Assembly (NCBI GenBank): GCA_016808115.1 | Contig: JAEQBH010003858.1 | Coordinates: forward strand, 62,001-126,000 | Reading direction: 5' to 3' | Length of the DNA: 64,000 nt | DNA from: Tetrastigma voinierianum | Lineage: Eukaryota; Streptophyta; Magnoliopsida; Vitales; Vitaceae | Shown here: positions 1 to 11,419 of the stretch, piece after piece | Layout of the letters: every line of letters starts with the position of its first letter | Numbering within the stretch: position 1 is the stretch's first letter | Position numbers and translations under genes: made by a program | The notes under the pieces: model-generated | The model's input: the letters and a program-made list of their open reading frames with translations, nothing else | Told to the model about the DNA's origin: nothing | Databases searched by the model: none

Positions 1-1083
1 AAATTTCCTTCCGATTCCCGTATGAAGTGGGATAAGATTACTATGGATTTTGTTATCGAAGCCTGAGAACTCTGAGACAACACGATGCCATATGGGTGAT
101 AGTGATAGACTAATCTAAATCAGCGCATTTTCTCCCAATAGTAATGATGACTCGTTGGACAAGCTACCCAATTATATGTGGAGGAGATAGTTAGATTACA
201 TGGTGTTTTCTATATCGATGGCTCTTCGCATCGAGACCCTGGGATTCACATCCGCATTTCTTGGGTCCACATGTGGATGCCATGGGGACTGACACGGTAC
301 TTTAAGACGTTCTTTCCATCCTCGGGACCGATGGTCGTAATGAGAGAACTATTCAAACGTTAGAGGATATGCTTTTAGAGCATGTGGATAGAGCTTAAGG
401 GTGTCGGGATACGCATTTATCTCCGGGGGCGGAGCTCAGCCACAAATAATAGTTATCAATCCAAAGATAGGCATGGCTCCATTTGAAGTGATTGTGGCCT
501 AAGTGTCGTGCATCCCGTATGCCGGGATGAAGTAGGAGAGAGGAGACCGGAGCAGGGGCCTGAGTTAGTACATATTACCTTAGATAAGATCCGATCATTC
601 GAGACAGACTCAAGATACCTGGGTGACGTACGTAAAGCATGCTGACAAACACTGTAGGATCTACAATTTATTAGCTGCCATAGGGTCTTCCAAAGTTTCC
701 CTTGGAAAGGTGTTCTCGCACGGAAGACGCTAAAGTCGAGGCCTGAGATACATAGGGCCATATGAGATTATTGCCAGAGGACCAAGAGATATAGAGATTC
801 GACCTTACTCCGCAGTCGTCTTAAGGTTCATAATGTGAAGTTTCACATTCAGTCTTAAAGTACATTCTGCATCCCTCCTATGTACTCAGAGATCACCCAG
901 AACTAAAGGATAATTTTGATCTTATAAGGAGCAACAATGCGCATAGATCGCAGAGCGCATTTTAAGTGGAATAAGGTCATTCCGTTAGTCAAAGTTTTAT
1001 GGGGGAATCATGGGATTAAAGAGGCTACATGGGAGTCAGAGGCTCAGATGCGCAGTCAATATCCTCAATTGTTTTCTGATTAA
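1..1083 (+). pseudogene. Chromovirus (Ty3/gypsy) pol 3' end: integrase core and chromodomain
   Basis: This is the tail of a Ty3/gypsy polyprotein that enters from outside the window. The start reads, in shifting frames, as an integrase core: KWDKITMDFV near base 23, then HDAIWVIV near 82, an SDRDP-like segment near 225 that holds the second acidic residue, and NERTIQTLEDML near 340 that holds the catalytic Glu. Between about 880 and 1080 comes a chromodomain-like end with HFKWNKVIPLVKVLW and EATWESEAQM, finishing LFSD-stop at 1081-1083. This order places it with plant chromoviruses of the Tekay/Del type; such chromodomains are known to direct insertion into heterochromatin. Several frameshifts and stops interrupt it, so no intact protein is encoded as written. 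Confidence 0.9.
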
Positions 1084-1130
1084 GGTATCCTCTTTATATT
1101 AGTTTTGTTCATTTCGAGGACGAAATGTTT

Positions 1131-1146
1131 TTAAGGAGGGAGGATT
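1131..1146 (+). other. Polypurine tract of the left chromovirus
   Basis: A purine-rich run (TTAAGGAGGGAGGATT) lies directly before the LTR start TGTAACACC. It would prime plus-strand DNA synthesis. The preceding stretch TTCGAGGACGAAAT (about 1112-1125) is the usual pol tail of these elements and reappears, inverted, inside the two large-LTR elements. Confidence 0.85.
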
Positions 1147-3650
1147 TGTAACACCCTCATTCCGAGAGGTGTACGATATGTGTAATCGTATAGCACCAAA
1201 GGCTTCCTTTAATTACTTAGTGCCATAATAGAATTTTCTTTTGGAAAGTTGTTTTAAGGGTGAAATTATAAAAGTTTTCAAAGAATTGTGGCACTTTTAC
1301 AATTAAGGAAAAGTGGAAGGTGAAAGCATAATTACTGAAGTTTAAATAGTAAAATAATAATAATAAATTGTCAAATAGTTCAGAAGTCTGAAATTTCTTA
1401 GATCTCTGATGACGAAACTGACCACGCCAAGTAAGTTTGTCTCAAGGAATCTAGTAACTCAGAAAGTTTCGTTAAATCTCGAGATACTGAATATTTTACG
1501 TAATTTCTAGCATGTTTAGAGGAACTTGGAAACGGGATTTGTGGAAAATCTCAAAAATGGCAAATATTTAAAGAATATTCAATTAGGATAAATAAAATTT
1601 TTCGACAAAATGGACCTGAATGAGGTAATATAAACTATTAAATAATAATAATAATAATTAAAGAAAAGAAAAAACAAAAAGGATAAATATCAATGTAAGG
1701 TGGGGGCTGATTTAAGTAGAGCGTGGAGGAGAACTGGAGACCGTTTTGTTTTAATTTTATATTTTTCTCCTTGTTTCTTTTTCAGATCTACGGAAATCGG
1801 ACCGTATGTCATTTGATCAAAGGCGTAAAATTGGTATGACAAGAGAGCCACAAAGATAGGTACCAATATCTTAGCCTTTGTCAAACTTTAAAAGGTAGAA
1901 ATTTGCTCTTATTTGTGCTATTTCAAGCCTAAAGGTTATATAATGGCTGAAATTTTCTCTTAGAGACTGTAAAGAAAATGTAAATTTCCAGTCCCAAAAT
2001 TTTTGGGGATCGAGTTTAGGAATTTTAGGAATTTTGGGACTCAGGTTCTGACAAATAAAAAATAATTTCAGGATCACATGACGCTGATCAAATTTCAGGA
2101 TTTTAGGTCGACAAGCTCTGATGTAATTTCGTAAATGTTTCGGCATTTTGCACTCTACAAGTCCTCGAGTCAAAAGTCGACTTCAAAATGTGATAGTTTT
2201 TAGCGAGGCATTTAATGTGCATGGACATTTCGTCAATTTCACATCATATTATCGATGTCCATATCGAATGAGACTAGCACGTAGTTTGTTAGAATCAAGT
2301 TCGCTCGATATAGTCACTTCAAAGCCCCGCACATGATGGTTAAAACGTTGAACTGAGGACATTTTCGTAATTTGTATGAATTATGTAGGCGATTGGAGCA
2401 TCCAACGATAATTTAGAGTGCTTGACAAGATTTGAAAGAAATTAGTCGAGAAAAAAGTGAGTACTCAAAATCATTTTCTAAAACGAAAGTGTTTAAATTA
2501 TTAATTTGTGCTTAAAAATATAGATTTATAAAGCATTTTTACCTCCCAATTGTTATACTCAAATAAAGTTTGATTTCTGATTTAAGAAACAAGCCATTCG
2601 GGTTTAGCAAAACCCCTAGATGACATAGCTCATTCCTGGCCGATGCATTTCTAATGTGTATGGCAAGGTTATGGGATATTATGATTCAACTATATTGCCC
2701 GGCCTGCAATTCTGGGGGTTAGATCTAGCATATATTTATATAGTGAGTCGCCCTCCATATCTGAGGTATATAGTTAGCGCTACGACTTAGTACATAGCGA
2801 TGAGGTGTTGGTTCCGAGGTTCCCCACCGAGCATTTTGGTTCGCAGGTTCCATTATGCTATATAGATCCCGCCGTGTTCACCGGATTCATCTAAATTCGT
2901 AAATGGGTTTCCTGAGAACTACTACTGATGCTGTGTTCCGAGGTTCCACGAGGTACCACATCTAGGGTATTTTAAATGGGGCCACAAAGTGGGTTGGAAA
3001 ATGATTTGACAAAGATAGCACTTTCTCAGATATTAACTACCATCAAATGAATAGCAGAATAGTTTTAATGTATTTCAAAGCAAAGAGACTAGTTTTCGTA
3101 ATGTATTTTTCAGTTATAAAATACCATTTTCAACAAAGAGAGTTGGTTTAAATGTTTTCATAGCAAAACTCGCTTTCTCATAAAACAAAGCTTTACAACC
3201 ATTTCTCAGACATTATTTTCACATTGAGGTACAAAATAGCAGACAAAGAAGATTTAGAACTTATAGTACTCACCGGTTCGCTTGCCTGAAGCGCTTTCTC
3301 GTTTTTAAAATAATTTTTCAAAGGTGTGTTGAAGCCAAAAGACCTTTCCGATCCTCAATCCTAGAGGTCGGTTTGTGATTATATATAAGATAAGGTAAAT
3401 TAAAAAATGAGTAAAAAGCTAAAATGTGGCATTTTTTTTGTATATGTAAATATATTTTGTAAAATATGCATGGTATCGTTGAGAGCTGTGTCATGCATAA
3501 CCATACGACGATCCTTATCTTATATTTTGATGAGTAATCGCAGGTCCTTATTAAGTCAGATTGACATTCGAAACATCGGTTGGGTAGATTTTTGTTTTAT
3601 ACAGTGATTTTATTGGCTTGACCACCAAATGTTATGTCGCCTAGGGATTT
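1147..3650 (+). repeat. 3' LTR of the left chromovirus (right end unresolved)
   Basis: It starts with TGTAACACCC directly after the polypurine tract. Positions about 1390-1430, 1770-1830 and 1990-2050 resemble 59465-59500, 60060-60110 and 60250-60350 in the 5' LTR at the other end of the window, so the two LTRs are related, though not the same copy. No convincing GGTGTCACA-type end is visible before 3650, so the right border is a guess. The LTR may continue beyond later insertions. No gene is seen in this stretch. Confidence 0.6.
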
Positions 3651-3834
3651 TTAAATCTAAAGGTGATTTTGATAAAAACAAAATTTTTATAACCCACGCT
3701 TCCAAATACAGCTTCAGCTTAACGGCTTAGCTTCATGGTAACTCTGTCAATGAAAGTAGCTCGGGCCGGGAGGTTAATCGTGGAGCCTTGCATTTCCCCA
3801 ATACTAGGGAAGGGGGTTTGTCACCTAATATCCT

Positions 3835-4165
3835 CCTCAGTATATCAATGGATTCTTGACTAGCCTAAGCTTTCCATATCCCAAGAACACCTAAATCGGG
3901 AGCTCGGATTTTAAAGGCTATGACCTTCCAAGTCGGAGGTCACAATGAGTCAAATCTTGAATCGACGAGCCGGATCCTGACCCCTGAGTTCTGGGCCTAA
4001 CACCCTGGCCCCGACACTCCACATCCTCCTTATGCATACCAATGTATTCTGACTCAATGGGCCTATAGATTCCAAGAACACCAAACGGGAGTTCGATCGA
4101 AGAAGCATGACCTTCCAAAGTCGAGGTCACACGTGAGTCAAATCCCGACGGCTGATTCGAACCCG
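3835..4165. repeat. Direct tandem duplication, about 180 bp x 2
   Basis: Bases 3835-3995 and 4018-4165 share the series TCCTC...GTAT...CAATG, CCAAGAACACC, GGGAGCTCG/GGGAGTTCG, ATGACCTTCCAA and GAGTCAAATC in the same order and spacing. The second copy contains small deletions. Confidence 0.7.
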
Positions 4166-4224
4166 AGACGAAATGAGTTTCACACAGGATCTATATTCGC
4201 CGACTCCTACAAGATTTAAGGTCA

Positions 4225-4500
4225 CGACTACGCATGAGGTCCGTTGACCTCTATCGACCTCTCGTTGCATGAGCATTCTGGGCTGACTCCTCGCCGCATG
4301 AGGTCACCGATCTTACCGACCTCCTCGCAGATGAGGTTTGCCGACTCAGCGCATGAGGTCCGCCGTCGACTCAGCCGCACGAGGTCTCGTCGCTCACGCA
4401 TGAGGTAAGGCCGACTTCACTGTACAGGCCCGTCACCTCCACGCATGAGGTCCTACGACCGCCGCATGAGGTCCTCGCGGACTACGCATGCTGGCCTGGT
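4225..4500. repeat. Short tandem array built on CGCATGAGGTC
   Basis: The core GCATGAGGTC or a one-base variant recurs about ten times at 20-35 bp spacing, separated by CGAC-rich linkers. GC content is much higher than in the flanks. No coding potential is visible. Confidence 0.75.
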
Positions 4501-4529
4501 CATTTCGCCCATTCGACCGCTCGCAGCGT

Positions 4530-5075
4530 TACCTGGCAACTTAGTCTACAGTGTTCAAATCGGTAAATTCAGTGCCTAACATCAAGCCCTATCACGTGGG
4601 CTAAAATTCCAGAAGGACTTACTATCAAATTCTCTTTATTTATGACCCAAAACCTGCTCTAAGGTCCGAATATTGACCAACTGCCGAATCGACCGACTAT
4701 CTAAATTTGGTTTAGTTCCGGTAGACTAGAACTTGGTCTACAAAGGTCCAAATCGAGAAATTCAAAAACCTAACATCAAGTTCATTGATGTAGCTACAAT
4801 TTACTAGAAGGACTCACTTCTAAATTCTCTTTATTTCTGGCTCAAAAACCAACTCTAAGGTCCGGCTAGTTGACCCAAACTGGCCGAACTGATCCGACCA
4901 GATCTAGTTGAGCTGACATCGGTAAAATGACCATAACTTGATCTACAGAGGTCCAAATCGAGAAATTAAAAATCCTAACATCAAGTTCATTGATGTGGCT
5001 ACAATTTACTAGAAGGACTCACTTCTAAATTCCCTTTATTTCTGGCCTAAAACTCCGTCGAAGGTCCGCTTAATC
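4530..5075. repeat. About 190-bp tandem repeat, three units
   Basis: Units begin near 4530, 4725 and 4930. Each holds CTACA(A/G)(A/T)G(G/T)TCCAAATCG, CCTAACATCAAG, CTAGAAGGACT, TTCTCTTTATTT or a close variant, and AAGGTCCG. The second and third are closer to each other than to the first, which suggests stepwise expansion. Confidence 0.8.
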
Positions 5076-5214
5076 GTGATATGATCAAAATAGTAATTTT
5101 CTGGGTTCAACTTGCAACTAGACCCTTCCCAAAACACATATCTAAGAGCCTTAGAGCTCTTCTCAACTCAACCCTACACGAAATGAGGTTGGGAGTTTCC
5201 AAACCCAAACCATA

Positions 5215-5535
5215 CACGAAATAGAGGGTTCCAAACCATGTATCTATACTTTTTACATCCAGAACTATACAAACCCATTACTATCACAAACATCGCTTTT
5301 TCCATAAATGAACTTAACAAGTTCCATACAAAGCCATGCACACTTTCCATACAATTATTCATAGTTCCATACACCCATAGTTTTCATATAAATATTCCTA
5401 GTTCCTTACTCAAATTTCATACTCAAATTTAGTAGTTCCATACCAAACCATATTTCCATATTCCTTTTCTATACAAAACCATAGTCTCATACTAAACCAT
5501 ATTTCCATACTTTTCTATACAAAACCATAGTTCCA
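5215..5535. repeat. Low-order TTCCATAC/CCATA repeat
   Basis: The words TTCCATAC, AAACCATA and CCATACAAA recur at irregular spacing of about 20-30 bp. This is simple-sequence expansion just before the pyrimidine tract of the LTR-like block. Confidence 0.7.
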
Positions 5536-6011
5536 TACCTGTGATCTTCTCTTTTCTTTTCCTTCTTTCTTCTTTTCTTTTCTCTTCTTCTTCTTCTTCT
5601 TATCCGTTTTTGCTCTCTCTTTCTCCTAAGACCAAAATGAGATATTTATTTTTATCTTATCCTTATTTGATCTTATCCCCTTTTTATTTCACTTTCCAAG
5701 GAGGAAACTTCCTCCCTCTTTCCTTCAAGCCACTTGTCTCTTCCACAATTTTTCTTCCTTATTTCATTCTAATATCTTTATTTTATTACTCTTTGGTCCT
5801 CCAACTCTCTGTTACTCTTAATTTAACTTATGCATATTCCTACTTGGGCATATGAACTTATTAAATTAGGGACCTCAATAATTTGCACTTATTAATTTAC
5901 TCCTTAATTCATTGTATTAATTCCAAGTTCTTTCTATTTTATTTCCGAACAATTCCATTTAGCTTTTATACCCTAAAAAAGTCCGAACCTAGGTATATTT
6001 CAAAAGTTACA

Positions 6012-6130
6012 GAGAAGAGTTAGGTTGAGGGGAGGAAATCATGTTTCTTGGGTGGGAGATCATCCATTTCTGGTTTTCAAGTGATCAAGGAGGAAGAAGG
6101 GCTAGGGCAAAGAGTTTAAGAGATCTAAGG
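6012..6130 (+). repeat. Left remnant of the LTR that the large-LTR element entered
   Basis: This short piece (CTAGGGCAAAG...GATCTAAGG) lies directly left of the 6131-15569 element and appears to continue on its right side at about 15570 (CAAGGTATGGAACC). The last bases TAAGG and the first right-flank bases CAAGG form an imperfect 5-bp target duplication. Confidence 0.5.
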
Positions 6131-6539
6131 TGTTTACACCTCACGGACGTCAAACCACGGACTCTTAATTGACATTTTTTTTTTTAAAAGCCAATCGGTA
6201 CTGTGGGTATGGCCCATCCTATAATAGAATCAAAAATATTATATACATATAACTGAGTCCCATTTACATAAATACAAAACTTACTTTTACATTTACAAAT
6301 CGTATGACGGAACCTACATGTAGTGAACTCACAGTAAAATGGCCCAAATTGCATGCGATGTCATTGACGCCCTCTCTCGTACCTACACCTGATTAAAACC
6401 CGTGCTGCTCTTTACTTAAAGGGGAAGCATATCTTATAACTTATACAGATGCACATACATATACACACTATAATAAGTGTATAACCATAATTATTATAAT
6501 TAAATTTCATGCATTCATAACATGGACTTATACAAGTAC

Positions 6540-8625
6540 TTAAGCTCATAATGTTTACGGTCTTGACTTCGTGAGGGAGTTATGTGGTTTCTTATGTGAC
6601 TTATACTTATAATAGACTTATTTTTAGCTCTGACTTAGGAGTTACAAAACTTATCTTATGCAGGACTTCTACTTATAATGTACTTCATTCATTCGACTTA
6701 GGAGTTACGTAACTTATCTTATGTCTAATTTATACAGACTTACTCTTCATTCCGACTCCCGTAGGAGTTACGTAACTTATCTTATGTACTCACTATACTA
6801 ATGGAGTTTTACACTTGTCTGGAGGTACCCGTAGGCATCACAGCATTACTTAACGTACCGTATCATGGAACTTATTCTCTTATACGGAAGTACTTGTAAG
6901 TACTACAAAATCCTATACTGTATTTCAGATCTTACTTGTACTAATGGCAGTCCTCGGTCTTAATGAACTTATACCGGTATTTCAGCAATATACCGGTATT
7001 TTGATCTTATACGTATTACAGTAACTTACACATGTATTTCGGGACCTATACATGTATTACGTAATTTATAATTTGGTTTTGCAGATCTTATATTTGCGGC
7101 GAAGGCACCCGTAGGTACAATAAGTCGAACTAATCATAATCGTATCACATACACAGGTTAGATCGCACGCATGCAAGATACACGTGCTACATTAAATTCG
7201 CAGCGTGCATGACGTAATCGTATACATATACTATTTGATGATATGAGAGTACCCTTAGGTGTCACCTGGACTTATACTTGTTTTACCGATACTGAGCATC
7301 TCGAGGTACTACAGAGCTTTAATCGGGATACAGGAGTACCCCTAGTACTACAAAACTCGATGAAATACGAGAGTACCCGAGGTACTACGCTGTAACTTAA
7401 TCGGGAGGCGTGACAAACTTATCCAATACAGAGTACCATTAGGTACTACGTAACTTAATCGACATGTGACTTATCGTGACATGTGGAGCACCAGAGGTAC
7501 TACGTGACTTGTTCGCACACAGACTTATTAGATACATGAGTACCCGTAGGTACCATACAGACTTACTCAAATACGTGAGTACCCTTGTAGTACTACTCGA
7601 ACTTATCGATCAGACTTATTCAGACAAGAGTACCCATAGGCAATATAACTAAATCGTAGACGTACGTAACTTAATTAAATACAGGAGCAAATTTCTAGGT
7701 ACTACGTAACATTTTCGCATGTGAGTACCCGTAGGTACTACAGCTTAATCAGAGACAGAGAACGAGGTACTATGTAACTTATTCAGAGACAGGACTTGTC
7801 AAATACAGGAGTACCTGTAGGTAATACAGAACTTATACTTATGTTACTAAGACAAGAGTACCCTTGGGTACTATAGAACTTATCAAATACAGGAGGGCCC
7901 GTAGGCACTACGTAACTTAATCGTATACGTGAGTACCCCCAGGTACTGGCGTAACTTGATGAAATACGAGAGTACCCAGGTACTACAAAACTTAATCGAA
8001 TACAGGAGCACCCGTAGTACTAGCGTGAACTTGCTGCAGACGTAACTTAATCAGAGACGGAACTTATTCAGATACAGGAGTACCCATAGGTACTACGGAA
8101 CTAAATCAGAGACATGACAGAACTTAATCAAATACAGGAGTACCCTTAGGTACTACAGAACATTTTCAGATACAGGAGTTAATCAGAATCGGAACTTATT
8201 CAGATACTGGAGTACCCGTAGGTACTAAGTATAACTTAGCATAGAGACGTATACCCATGTACTCACAGACTTATTCGTAGACAAGACTTATCGATACGTG
8301 ACTGATCAGATACGTGAGCACTGTAGGTACTACAGACTTATTCAAAGACGTGAGCACTGTAGGTACCTACGTAACTAAATCAAATACAAGAGCACCCGTA
8401 GGCACTAATAACTTAACCCAGACACAAGACGTAACCCACTCGTATAATGTGAGTACCCGTAGGGAGTTAATCGCAGACAAGAGCACCCATAGGTACTACA
8501 GAATCCAACTGCAGACGTAATTAACCCATTTAAATACGTGAGGCCCGTAGGTACTACGTAACATTTCAGACACAAGAGTACCCGTAGGTACTACTTCGAA
8601 TCAGACATCGAGGTACATTAAGATC
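6540..8625 (-). repeat. Mini-hairpin arrays in LTR A: ACTCC and AGTACC stems
   Basis: From 6540 to 6800 the unit contains GACTCC-CGTA-GGAGTT or variants (clean copy 6755-6768). From about 6820 to 8625 the unit, about 38-40 bp, contains AGTACC-CGTA-GGTACT with 6-bp self-complementary arms (clean copies near 7722 and 8208). More than twenty units are recognisable, many with loop variants (CATA, CTTA) or small indels. In the element's sense strand the centre is UACG closed by C-G. Confidence 0.85.
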
Positions 8626-8714
8626 TTAATTTTATTCTCTATTCGAGTCTTATCATATAATTGTTCGACTCCTAGACCAAGAATACTGAATGAGTAGGAC
8701 ACAAAGACAATAAG

Positions 8715-8960
8715 TACCCAAGATAGTCTACACAAAGACGGAATGCCGGAGTATTAGTCGCATTGCAGAGTGCCTTTAAAGACTTAATGTGACAGAGTGC
8801 CGTAGCACTAATCATAACAGGAGTGCCGTAGCACTAATCAAAAGTACCGGCATTTCCAATCGGCGCCGAGCACTAATCAGAGTGCCGGAGCACTAATCAG
8901 AGGCACCAAGTACTGGCCATGAGGCTCGAGCACTCCAATCAGAGGCCGGCGCCTAGGTCG
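8715..8960 (-). repeat. Mini-hairpin array in LTR A: AGTGC stem
   Basis: A second array has a shorter period of about 20-26 bp and another stem: AGTGC-CGTA-GCACT. Perfect copies are at 8796-8809 and 8822-8835. Later units have lost part of the loop (GTGCCGAGCACT). It follows the AGTACC array and is the same design with a different arm sequence. Confidence 0.8.
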
Positions 8961-10668
8961 TGACAGAGTGTATAATTACCAGAGTACCAAGTACTATTCA
9001 GGGACAAAAGAGTGTTGTGTCATTTAATAATCGGTCTTAGATGGTTTTACAATTATATGAGGTCCCAGAACTTACTTATCTTTAATAGGGCATTCTTAGC
9101 CCTCAAAACAAAATGACAGATCGTCTTCATATACCGGGTAAAGGTATGATGCGATGTAATCACACCTATTCATGGATTCTTATTCTTCTATGAATCACTT
9201 CACCCAAGAGTTGGAATCACCTAATCGATCATACAACCAGTTATGGTATTTTTAATGCCAACTAGTCTACACCGATTTTACCGGTGGACAATTTGAAATA
9301 TTTATTTTCCAAGGCCTTGTCTCGAAGATATTTGGCACCGTGATCTTTGTATTCCTTAAAGCTAAGGTGCTAAGGGTTCTATTCCAACTGGAATCACCCA
9401 ATTCGGAGCACCGGAACTCAAGTTACGTCCGAAACAACCCGGACTACTCAATGTTCAAAGCTGGAATCAGAATTTTTCTTGCACATGACCCCACTTTGAG
9501 TGAATTTTTGGGCCACTTAGGATCAGATTTTGGCGATGCCTTCTCTTTAAGTTTGGTTCTCCTTGAAGTCTATTTTACGTAGCCACTTGAATCACTCAAA
9601 TCGGATAAGAAATGAGGAATGTATGGCCAAAATACGAAACCCGGGTCGAAACAGGAAACTGTATTGTACGCACAAGCCTCGTTGTACTGCATGTGCCCTC
9701 AAGTCAGATCGGTACAACTTGGCCAAAAATGACCAGAATACGTTGTACCGGCACAGTTCAAATTGTACCGGCATGCCTCCGAAAAGTGCCTGTATCGTGT
9801 GTTTTTCTCCCATTTTCCATACTTTTGAACCCAATCAACTCCTATACCTCATAAACACTTCAAACACACATCAAAACCATTTCTTAATTCACCTCGGGAA
9901 TCTCTTTTCTATCTAATTCCTCCTTCAATATTTATCTTAGTTCAAAACTTATCATGAATTACTTCAAACCCATTCCAATATGTGGGCTGCAACTCATACA
10001 CAAATCAAACTCAAGGATTTGTTAGGATTTATTCTAAACCCTAATTCAATTACTCTTTAATTAACTATGAATCTGGTCCTCAAAAGAGGATTTCATGGTC
10101 TCTCAGGCTATACGGGTTTTACCCATCTTACTTGCCATCATTTTGGGTTAAATGAAACCCTTAGCAAAACCCCATGCTCTGTATAAACTATTAACCAACC
10201 AAGCATGATAATCACATAATCTCTTAGAACTATAGCCAAAGTTAGTTTACACTAGCTTGATCTGCTTCACCTCCTTCTTCCTCTTCTCTTCTTCCTCTTC
10301 TCTTCCTCCCCCTTCTTTCTTTCTCTACGGTTCTCCCCAATCTTGAGACCGCAAATTAGTCTTTAAATCATGGATTTGATAAGGCCATGTTCGCCCTTAA
10401 ATAAAACCATTTTTATTAATTTCTTTATATTGAAAAATAGTCCTTCAATTCTTAAAGGCCATTTATAGTTCAATTTCCTTTTATTTTATTTTGGCCTCAA
10501 GTTCATTATTAGGACTTTTAAGCCTTCCCTTTTTGACAATTTACAATTTTATCCTTAAATCTTGTAAATTTCCTAACTTATCACAGCCAAGATTTAACTT
10601 GCGAAATCAAATTATGCTAGTAAAGATCTCAACAATGTTTAAAACGACTAGGGTATATTTCTGCAAGC

Positions 10669-10973
10669 ACCCTCCTCCCTTATAAGAATTTGGTCCTCGA
10701 AATTCACACTCTAGCATGTGCTTGCTCTATATCAGATCCTTTCTTTTCATATCTTTTACAGGAGCTGGAGCGTGACTCTCACTTGAGCCATCAAAGCTCC
10801 ATCAGAACTACATCTCCTCGTTTTAATCTTCAGAGTCGGGATTGCACCATTCATTCTAGTCGATATATTGTGATGTGACATCCGCAGAGGGGCCAACACA
10901 TTTTCTTTATGTGTAGGTGCATCCTTAACTGAGACTTATCATGAACGCCTAAACCAGTGCTCCGATACTAACC
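10669..10973 (-). other. Internal domain of copy 1, with PPT and primer-binding site
   Basis: About 305 bp align end to end with 24672-24972. The left end carries the complement of the pol tail and polypurine tract (CTCCCTTATAAGAATTTGGTCCTCGAAATT). The right end (10957-10973, GTGCTCCGATACTAACC) is a damaged form of GCTCTGATACCACTT, complement of the initiator-Met PBS. Nothing in between is coding: the frame at 10690-10878 is not kept open in the other copy. Confidence 0.8.
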
Positions 10974-11419
10974 GCCACACCCGCTTTTCGAGACGCGAAA
11001 CCACAAATACCGGACTCTCTTAATGATTTTCGATTTTTTAAAAGCCAACAGCCTGCAGATGGCCCATATATCCCAACAGACCAAAATATTATATACATAT
11101 AACTCGGGTCCCATTTCTTACAAATACAAAACTTTACTTTTACATTTACAAATCGTGAGCACTAACCTACATGTAGTGAACTCCCACAGGTGTGTGTCGC
11201 CCAACCTGTATGTGGATGTTTGCCGACGCTCTTCTCCTTCGTACCTACACTCCGATTAAAAACCCGTGCTAAGCTTCTTTTACGCCTGGGAACATATTTA
11301 TAACTTATACAGATGCACATGCATATACACACTATAATAAGTGTATAACCATAACATATATCAAATTTCATGCATTCATAACATGGATCTATATGCTACT
11401 TCCTAAGCTCAACAGCTTA

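Larger units (their letters stand above)
3830..6011 (-). repeat. Minus-strand LTR-like block rich in tandem repeats
   Basis: The right end reads CTAGGTATATTTCAAAAGTTACA, very close to the LTR ends at 15547-15569 and 24648-24671. A pyrimidine-rich tract (5548-5635) followed by AGACCAAA sits where the other LTRs have theirs (10270-10350, 15170-15250, 24280-24350). The left end (TGTCACCTAAT near 3831) is a weak match to the TGTCACGCC border. No flanking duplication was found. It is best read as a solo or truncated LTR of a cousin family. The short reading frames in it (for example 5541-5855) follow the CT-rich tract and do not look like genes. Confidence 0.5.
6131..10668 (-). repeat. LTR A (3' LTR in element sense) of copy 1
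   Basis: The left border is degenerate (TGTTTACACC where the other copies have TGTCACGCC). It runs through a T-run and the shared blocks near 6240-6330 (ATATTATATACATATAAC, CATTTACAAATCGT, CTACATGTAGTGAA), the hairpin arrays, a unique part (9000-10300) and a CT-rich tract, ending near CTAGGGTATATTTC at 10660. It aligns along its full length with LTR B. Small frames inside it, such as 9563-9916 and 10491-10685, also occur in part in B but are broken differently, so they are not genes. Confidence 0.8.
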
